Source of the DNA: Stenurella melanura
Taxonomy: Eukaryota; Arthropoda; Insecta; Coleoptera; Cerambycidae
Assembly: GCA_963583905.1 (NCBI GenBank)
Contig: OY757309.1
Span: 221,442,904 to 221,506,903 of the forward strand
Length of the DNA: 64,000 bases
Direction: 5' to 3'
Shown here: positions 56,520-64,000 of the stretch, piece after piece
Numbering within the stretch: the first letter of the stretch is position 1
Layout: every line of letters begins with the position of its first letter
Translations under genes and position numbers: made by a program
Notes under the pieces: model-generated
Told to the model about the DNA's origin: nothing
Database searches by the model: none
The model's input: the letters and a program-made list of their open reading frames with translations, nothing else

Positions 56520-57670
56520 GCCTACGATATTTGACTTGCTCCTATCCACTTGGTTGTAATGAATTTTTTTGTACTTGTAGACATGACTTCTGTTATGGGC
56601 GAGTTGGACAGAAATTGCCAATAGACTTTATAAGCAACGATATCCTAAAAGAAGGATTCCTGATGTTATCAGCTTCCTAAACCTCCTCGATAGATTTGTG
56701 GACACTGGAAATAAAGAATACAAAAAACTGAAATAATAGAATGCGTTGTGAATGAAGAAAATGAGTTTTCCGTGGTGCTAGCAACGGCTCAGAATCTCCA
56801 TATTAGTCATAGAGAAGTTAAATCATCAATAAGGAATAAGTAGACGTTCTGCTGCTCGAACCTTAAAAAAAAAGTAAGGTTCATGCATATCATATTTAAA
56901 TGCACCAAGAACTAACTGATGATGATTTTCAAAGGCATCTACAGTTTTGTAATTGGGCCAGAGATAAAATGCAAGATGTCGCCCTCTTTAATAATGTTTT
57001 ATTCACTGATGAGGCAACTTTCCACAAAAATTAATATATTAATAGGCTCAATTTCCATTTTTATTCTTCGGAAAATCTTAACTTTTTTAGAGAAGTTGAT
57101 AACCAGCACAGATGGTCTATAAACGCTTGGGGAGGAATTATTTGAGAGCATTTCTTTGATGGTACGTTAACCGGAGCCTTTTATCTTCACTTTCTGGAGA
57201 ACCATCTGCCACAATTGGTGAATCTTCCTGAAGAGATTCGAGATAGGACGTGGTTTCAGCAAGATGGCGCTACACCACATTATTTAAATGCAGTAAGGGA
57301 TCACTTAAATAATATTTACCCAGACCCACTTCAATGGACTGAAAGAAATAGTCCTACTAAATGACCTGCTAGATCTCCAGATCTTATAAAAATGGATTTC
57401 TTTTTATGGAGATACGTGAAGGAAATTGTTTATAAAGACACACCAACATAGCATTGGTGGAATAACATTAGCTAAACTTCGCCAGGACGTTGAAATAAAT
57501 AAGACGTTAAAATAAAAACAAAAACAAAAAAACAACAGTCCAAAATATGAAGAAAAGGATAGTAACTGCTTTTAGATATATCACACAGACAATTTTAGGA
57601 GAAGCAGAAACCTCATATTAAAAGCTCATAGAGATGTGTTTCAATCAAAATGGGCAACATGTGAAGTACT
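56520..57670 (+). pseudogene. Tc1/mariner-type transposase with DUF4817-like N-terminus, decayed
   Basis: DNA transposase that would excise and insert the element through a DD(D/E) site. N-terminal helix region: WTEIANRLYKQRYPKRRIPD (about 56600-56660), then FLNLLDRFVDTG. HTH linker: NLHISHREVKSSIRN. Catalytic part: HQELTDDDFQRHLQFCNWA, VLFTDEATFHKN (first Asp), SINAWGGII, LPEEIRDRTWFQQDGATPH (second Asp, with the conserved QQDGAPPH motif), then PARSPDLIKMDFFLWRYVK (third acid). The C-terminus is recognisable to about 57670 (CFNQNGQHVKYL). Multiple stops and shifts. CCTGTATA near 57918 may mark its end. The relic at 1835-2335 is a more decayed relative. Confidence 0.88.
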
Positions 57671-60300
57671 TATTATAATTATTTCTGTTGAATTATTTGA
57701 AGAAATCTCTATTTTTAAGTTTATCCTTGAGTTTTGTACTTATCACTCAATAAATAGAAAATGGTTACAAATAACCATATGGATGTATACGTATATACGA
57801 AAAATATTCGTTTTTCATTTCTACATTCCAGGTAGAAAAATATACAGGATATTTCATTTAAAAAATTGAGAAAATTCAATTAAAAAAGTTCTTATTTGAG
57901 AAATCATTTTTGGCCAACCTGTATATTTCTAGGAAGTGAAAATGATTCAAAAATAATAATTAGATGTCTCGTAACTAATATTCACATATAATCTCATAAT
58001 TGTGAGTGTAGTGATTTTTTTAATATGCATCTGTAGATGGCATTATTTTATATATTATATGCAAAAAAATGCATTACATCCATTATATTATTATTGACTA
58101 TCTCCCAGATAGCATGCCATTTAAGAAAAAGGCACTTAATACTGTAGTATTGTCTTGGCTCGCCATGTATATTCGAAAATAATTTCCGGTTATAAACTTT
58201 TTATCTAGTTTATTTGTATTTTATTTTTTAATTTCTAGCTATCATTAAACTAGAGCTATCGAAGTTCGACGTACTATTGCCTCACCCTGTATAACATAAG
58301 GAAATCACTAGTAAGCAACCTGACTATGTTTTTATTGAATTTGCAGTTATAATGCGCTCTCATTACTCTCATTTCCATAGACTTTAAATATTTTAGCAAA
58401 GTTTGAAATTAAGGAAATTGCCGATAGTTTTATCTCCAGTCCTATACAAAAATTTAATTAACCTTAATTTAAATACAGATACAATAATATGTTGTTAAAT
58501 AGTAGACAGAGACGTTTTGATATTTAGTTCCCAACTATTTGAAATGTAAGATGTCTTGCCGTCACCTGCTGCTTTAATTTAAATATATTTTACGAAACAC
58601 ACTAAACCATATTTTGTATTTATATTTAATGAACCAATGCATCCCCGTTGCGCCAAATAATGGATTAAGATTGTTCTAAACGTATGTCGATTTTAAAATA
58701 TACGATTTTTAAGTTATAAACTTTTAACTCTAAACCCTGAAGGTATGACATTCTTGACCAAATACACCATAATATAATGGCGGGAAGCTTGTAAAGAACG
58801 TGGATAGTTTCAATTTAGACAGGCATTTATATTCATATTATAGTTCATACTGAATTCCTGTCGTTCGAGAAATCATCAAATTATAGTTTCTTAGGCACAA
58901 TATGCTTCAAAATACCCAACTAAACACTATGGGTAGCCATGAATCTAGAAGAATCCACTATCTAATTAAATGTACACGCATGATATCTTGAACACACGCA
59001 GAGGGAATTAAATTAATAATTTCCTCTTTACCCCCCTACCACGACCATATCAAGTTGCTTATTAACCTCTTCCCTTTTATATCGAACATAGCTCTCAAGA
59101 AAAGAAAGGATAAAAGACGATATAAATAAGACTAGAGGGCACATTATGGCATGACACCGCTATCGGGTCTATCCATAATCGTTCACCTGTCTTAGCCTAT
59201 TGTACCGAGCTTCCGTTCACAGGTATCAGCCCCCCTTCCCCGCTACTGCGCTCGACCCCCGGAGGCCAGAGGTTATTTCTCGACGGGGCTGAGCCGCCGT
59301 TACAGTCTTGTGCTCCGGGTGTGAAAACCTGAGGGTCCCACGATTGTAAGACGAAACAATAAGAAATATAGATTATGTTTATGTATGAGTCATTAAGGAA
59401 CACCGGAAAGTCGGCGGAGGATGTGAAATGAGAGAAAAAATAATAAAAAAGCAATCTCTGGTGACTAATAATCATAAAAGATTTCAGGTGTTGTGTTCAA
59501 AACTCTGTAAAATTTAGCAAAATTGTCCTCGTTTGTAATTATAGTCGTGAAATGTGGAGCAGAGACAATTTAATTGCAGAGCATTATTAAATACAGAATC
59601 GCGAAATTAAAGAATGTAATGTGTGCCTAACCTAAGGTGGTAAATGAGGCTCATTAAAGAACTTTTTATATTCAAATGCTATAAATATTTATCATTAGAA
59701 AATGTTGCCTAAAGAGTAATGGTTTATTGCGTGCTTTTAACATTTTACTATAATTGTAAATTTTATTTCCATTTGTACATAATAATTGCCTATTACATGC
59801 ATTAAATTTTAAAACCTTTGAAGTACGGTAATTCATTTCATATCTACCTGATGTGAAACAATAACTCTTTTCGACAGGCCTCTTTATAGACTGATTAATG
59901 GTCACTTACCAATGGGTAAGTGTACTTACTTTACCTGCATATGTAGGTTACTTAGATGATTCCATATCACCTATTATTAGTTAATAATCCTTAATGTTTT
60001 ATTTATTTTCGTATTGGACCATAACTTTAGAACCACTAGGTACAAAAAGTAAAATTTGGTGTGTATATTTTACTCAATCAGGCGTACCGATTTCTCAATT
60101 TAGTGAAATTAAAATACAGCGCCGGAATGTCTCATACAAAATAGTTATTTTTCTTTATAATTGACTACGAGTTAATAAAAACTTTCATATTCAACCTGGA
60201 TTATGCAGTATCTAGTAGTAGCGTTGGATGTCGCCACTACTAGATGCATAATACCATGAGCACATAATTACAGTAGAATAGATAGAATAATATCACAGGT
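57671..60300. other. Non-coding stretch
   Basis: No gene recognised. CACCCTGTATAAC at 58284-58296 is a MITE-type tip without a partner I could find. 59220-59340 is markedly GC-rich (CCCCGGAGGCC, GCCGCCG) compared with its surroundings; the open frame over it (59197-59475 minus) has no domain. Confidence 0.4.
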
Positions 60301-60306
60301 TTACAA

Positions 60307-60543
60307 ACATTTTTCATTCTAATTGTCAAATGAGAAATTAGACAAATTCATTTTAGGATTTTAATTTGCTAGCATAACCAGAATTCAGCTTCTGGCATGA
60401 ATGCATAGATTTCATTAAGATTTTTACACATAGTTTTTCTTTTAGTTATAGATAGTTATATTTTCTGCTGTTTGCAAAATCCTATAAGGAATATGTTTCA
60501 ATACAATTATAAGCAAATAAATAATAATTCATTTTTAAACATG
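60307..60543 (+). mobile_element. Penelope-like family 1, truncated terminal part (copy C, first unit)
   Basis: From ATTGTCAAATGAGAAATTAG to TTTCAATACAATTATAAGC, the last ~235 bp of the family-1 unit, in direct orientation to the next unit. Confidence 0.75.
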
Positions 60544-60596
60544 CATAGAGTATATAGGCTCCAATACTAGTTAGCTAATAGATAGGTGAAGATCTT

Positions 60597-60887
60597 TTGT
60601 TTTTATCAGCCAATGTCAAATATAATTATTTCACACTTATTCATAGAAATTGTCTTGGTTTTGCATGAAACATCATTATGAGTGGCTTTATGCCTTTCTG
60701 ATGAGCTCCAGAATAAGGGCGAAAACGTTTCAAAGGCTAAGCATTTCCAAGAAACAGAATGATAGATTTCATGAAAATGTAATCCATTAGCATGAAAAAT
60801 TTTTAAGACAAGGCAGATAAATAAATTCATTTTAGGTCTTTGCTCTCATTTTTAACTCAATTTTCATGATCGTAGAGGGTTATATAT
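60597..60887 (+). mobile_element. Penelope-like family 1, copy C, left half
   Basis: From TTTTATCAGCCAATGTCAAA through the hammerhead to GATCGTAGAGGGTTATAT. It resumes at 63211 after an inserted ~2.3 kb. Confidence 0.75.
60692..60737 (+). ncRNA. Hammerhead ribozyme, copy C, with compensatory helix I change
   Basis: Helix I GCCTTT (60692-60697) pairs perfectly with AAAGGC (60732-60737), while copy B has GTCTTT with AAAGAC: a U-A pair became C-G. Core CTGATGA (60698-60704), helix II GCTC/GGGC (60705-60708 with 60717-60720), GAA (60721-60723), helix III block AACGTTT (one A shorter than copy B), C17 at 60731. Confidence 0.86.
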
Positions 60888-63150
60888 TGTTGTGACAACA
60901 AGGTAGTCACATCCCAGGGAATTGTACAGATTGTTAAAAATTTGATTTCACAGAGAAAACTGAAAAATCCACTACAAAATGGCCAAATTAAATTATAAAA
61001 ACCTATGCGTTAGATGTAAAACATTACTGAAATCTTTGAGCAATAACAGCATGATATTTTAAACTGGATAACAAACCTAAGTTCTAATGAAACACAACCA
61101 AAAGTATTAAATTATTATAAACGAAACGTAAAAGGTCAAATGACCAAAAATAATATTTAAATGTATCATACCCGAATATTTTGTATAACATAATATGTAC
61201 AGGACTTTAAAAATGGTTTAATATCTACTAAGTTACGTCACCATGAACTATAACATGTAGATATAAGTAAGGACTTGACCCATGGTCAACATAAGCAGCA
61301 TAGTAGTGGGAAATATAGATGAAAATTAACAAAAATCTATTTAAAAGTGAAATAAAAACATTATTTGTAGTGAAATTTTCAATAAGTACTCATGAGTGAG
61401 CTATAAACACTAAAAGACTTGATAAACGCATATCCAAAATCATGGATACAAAAAACATTATTAGTAAGAACGGTAGACTCCACCGCAGAAGTGAAAAGTG
61501 ATAAAAACTGTAGAATTTCACATCGTATTGACTTTAAAGTAATGAATATGGTAGATACTTACTATATTTCACTAAAGAACGTGAAAGTTCTAGAATACCT
61601 GGACTATTAGAGGTCTCAAGATCCATTAATTAAAATAAGGGTGCATAACCTTACATATTTCAGACTGTATCTCACAAAAGAGAAAATTTATGTTGATAAA
61701 ACACAGACATGGTGTTGAAGGGAACTTTTCCCAGTAGTTTTCATAAGTTGTATGTTAAAATTTCATCAAGGTAGATAAGTTGTAAGCCAATCAAGAAAAC
61801 CAATGACAGTTTGCGGTACCCTAAAAAGGCAAAAAATGCTTTGGTCATTATTTTGATGTAAAATATAGTAGGATAAGTGTTATTAGTATAGAATTGTTCA
61901 GAGAGGATTGCTAATCAATTTACATAATAGTTATATTAGTATAAGATAGTTTTTAATTGAATATTTGTAAAAATAGTTGGTAATAGAAAAATTTTAAATA
62001 TTGACAAAAACATATAGTATGGCATATCAGAAAACGCAGAATAAGCTCTAGTAAATGAATATGAAATTAGTTTTATCATTTTCAATCCACAAAAAGAATT
62101 ATATTAAAATAAAGTTTTTCATAATAAAATGACAGAAGTCAAGTAGTCTGTTTTGTAATATAAATGTCAAACTAGGCTTGTGTGGGCCAATAGAATTCCA
62201 CAAATTAAAATTTAGTATGTTGAAAGTATCGAAGGAGTAAGCACGCTAAATTTAAGAGGAAAAAAATAACCTCACTTTTATAAAATTAAAATATAAAGTA
62301 TGTTTTTGGTATTGAAGGCGTAAGCACGCTAAATTTAAGAGGAAAAAAATAACCTCACTTTTAAAAAATCTAAATAAATAATGAAACCAGCATACTCACA
62401 TTAATAAGTAAACCAGGCTGAAGATAAAATTTAAAATATTTGATATCCAAGTGGATAAATACATGCTGAACAAGCAAAAGTTCCGTTCCTGAAAGAAATC
62501 ATAATTTAAAATAAAATTTCTATAACCAAATATATCAACAAGTTTTGTTTATGAATGAGAAGAAGTAATTTAAAAGGTAATAATTTGTGTAACGCATATT
62601 TTTTTGAAGTGCAAGTAATCAGGTAAATACTTACCTAGATTTAATAATAAATCCAGTGATATTTTAAACAAAGTGAATTTCATCGAAACGCCAAGAGCTC
62701 CGTCAAAACAGTGCTGCCAGCGGCATAAAGGAAGTGAGAGTTTGAAAGCTGAACGTGCGCACGCAGAAGAATAAGGAGCACCGATCGATAGACTCAAGGT
62801 AACATCTAAATAACCAAACAAATAAAACCCTAGGTAATTGAAATCAAACATTTGATTAATTTTCAACTAAATAAAGGCCAATTTGTAATTTTATTTTAGT
62901 TTTAAGTTTAAACATTTATCCAAATTTTATACTCTTTTGTCACATTTCATTTTTATCTTTAAATTGATTAGCTTATTAAAATTTTGTATAAAACCAGTGG
63001 TTGTGTTTTTCATTGGAACCTACAGTTTGCTGAGGAGAAAGAAACGTGCAATTTTGAGCAATTGAAACCACTTTTGGCCCTGAAAGAGTCAATAATCTCA
63101 TGCTATAAATTATACTGTTTATAAAAAGAAATAAAATCGGTTTGGCAACA
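60888..63150 (+). mobile_element. Probable LTR of an LTR retrotransposon (~2.26 kb)
   Basis: Inserted in Penelope-like copy C, which continues at 63211. The insert starts TGTTGTGACAACA and at 63150 ends GGCAACA, giving TGTTG...CAACA termini as in LTRs. AATAAA at 63130-63135 lies just before the end. It is followed by AACCTGGCGCTCAAC (63151-63165), similar to primer-binding regions beginning TGGCGC. Flanking TATAT on both sides may be the target duplication. No gag or pol is present. Long for an LTR, and the 60 bp after it are A-rich, so another retroposed element is possible. Confidence 0.42.
62226..62375 (+). repeat. 83-bp direct duplication
   Basis: GTATCGAAGGAGTAAGCACG (62226) and GTATTGAAGGCGTAAGCACG (62309) start two nearly identical units sharing CTAAATTTAAGAGG and AACCTCACTTTTA. 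Confidence 0.85.
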
Positions 63151-63210
63151 AACCTGGCGCTCAACTAAATTTAAATCTTATAAAAAAAAAAAATAAAATA
63201 AAAACAGTAT

Positions 63211-63440
63211 AATATATACTAGTTTAATCTGCATGGCCGTAGGGGACTGTGTGGATGCTAGTGTTAGAATGAGAATTGTCAAATGAGAAATTAGACAAAT
63301 TCATTTTAGGATTTTAATTTGCTAGCATAACCAGAATCCAGGTTATCGAAATAATGCAAAGATTTCGTTAATATTTTTACACATAGTTTTTCTTTTAGCT
63401 ATAGATATTTATTTTTTCTGCTGTTTGCAAAATCCTATAA
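63211..63440 (+). mobile_element. Penelope-like family 1, copy C, right half
   Basis: Resumes with ATACTAGTTTAATCTGCATG and runs to CTGTTTGCAAAATCCTATAA, where it joins dispersed repeat R. Confidence 0.78.
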
Positions 63441-63469
63441 TCCCTGTTCCATACTGACTATATTTGCAC

Positions 63470-64000
63470 TTAGTATGTGAAAATTATTGGTCATAGGAAA
63501 ATATTAGAAAGAAATCTGAGGCCTTGGTTTCTAGTATATACACCTAATCCTAAGTTTCTGTACTCTTACTAGCTTGCTTTACTTACTTTTCCCTATTTAC
63601 CTCTACTTACCTCCATTCCTTCAACGGAATCATGTTAAAATATAATCTAGTTTCAGTTGCCGTTATAACAGATACGTGTACCAAAGAAATATTATAAAAA
63701 AAACCTTAGCTTCTAGTATATACATTAAATCCCAAATTTCTGTATTCTTACCAGCTTGCTTTACTTATTTTCCCCTATTAAACCCTATTTAACTCCCAAC
63801 CCTTCAACGGAATCATCTCAAAATATAATCTAGTTCCAGATGTCATTATAATACATACGTGAACCAAATTTCAAATGAATATCTCAATTTTATTTTATCA
63901 ACCACTTTAATAATGGAGTAGGGGTAGTAGGGGGTTGAAAAATGTTACAAAAAATTTTAAGGCCTTGGCTTGTAGTACATACATCAAATTTCAAGTTTCT
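63470..64000 (+). repeat. Dispersed repeat R in tandem (three partial or full units)
   Basis: Units start with CCTT(G/A)G(C/T)TT(C/G)TAGTA at 63522, 63704 and 63963. The second unit is 259 bp; the first is 182 bp, with an internal deletion of ~78 bp. The array runs out of the window. Confidence 0.8.

Noticed and set aside
59197..59475. GC-rich 92-codon minus frame as a gene
   Set aside because: The open frame is explained by high GC content in a short segment; no domain or conserved motif is visible.
60660..60740. Alternative type III hammerhead using upstream GAAACAT as helix III
   Set aside because: That pairing gives the stem one mismatch and leaves no possible helix I. The type I reading gives a perfect helix I and covariation.

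Overview
The window is AT-rich eukaryotic DNA that reads as an arthropod, most likely insect, intergenic or intronic region made largely of transposable elements. The evidence is the mix of element types: CR1/Jockey-type and RNase-H-bearing LINEs, Penelope-like elements, a Crypton-type tyrosine recombinase, Tc1/mariner transposases with the DUF4817-type N-terminus, and many palindromic MITE or foldback elements. I found no convincing host protein-coding gene. The only intact host gene is a tRNA-Gln(TTG) at about 22.45-22.52 kb on the minus strand. The species cannot be fixed from the sequence alone.

Layout. 0.7-1.3 kb: Penelope-like family-1 copy with a hammerhead motif. 1.8-2.3 kb: dead mariner transposase. 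2.34-4.77 kb: foldback element whose inverted arms are arrays of ~140-bp units. 7.6-8.7 kb: decayed Crypton recombinase. 11.4-13.4 kb: tandem and dispersed repeats. 15.1-16.2 kb: 3' end of an RNase-H LINE (-). 17-22 kb: MITEs, a hexanucleotide microsatellite and two Penelope-like insertions. 24.4-27.1 kb: rearranged inverted repeats enclosing a Penelope-like element that still encodes the end of a GIY-YIG protein. 28.9-34.0 kb: mostly low-repeat DNA. 34.0-34.4 kb: a nearly perfect palindrome flanked by TTAA. 35.4-38.0 kb: LINE fragments. 41.4-44.7 kb: two large inverted-repeat elements side by side, the first with tRNA-like modules. 47.1-53.9 kb: a young LINE nested inside an old LINE of opposite orientation. 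55.3-57.7 kb: RNase-H LINE (-) followed by a mariner pseudogene (+). 60.3-63.4 kb: tandem Penelope-like repeats split by a probable LTR insertion. 63.5-64.0 kb: a dispersed repeat in tandem.

Three results stand out. (1) Penelope-like family 1 carries a complete minimal hammerhead ribozyme; two copies show a compensatory base-pair change in helix I, and helix III is a self-complementary AAACGTTT that could only pair between two molecules. (2) The young LINE has overlapping ORF1 and ORF2 with the heptamer T TTT TTA exactly in phase for a -1 frameshift, and the presumed catalytic Asn of the endonuclease lies upstream of the first ORF2 ATG. (3) The 2.4-kb foldback element and the 2.0-kb palindrome with two tRNA-like modules per arm are unusual non-autonomous architectures for which I recognise no named family.

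The nested insertions give a relative order of events: dispersed repeat R is oldest, the minus-strand LINE entered it, and the plus-strand LINE later entered that LINE between codons of the reverse-transcriptase linker.
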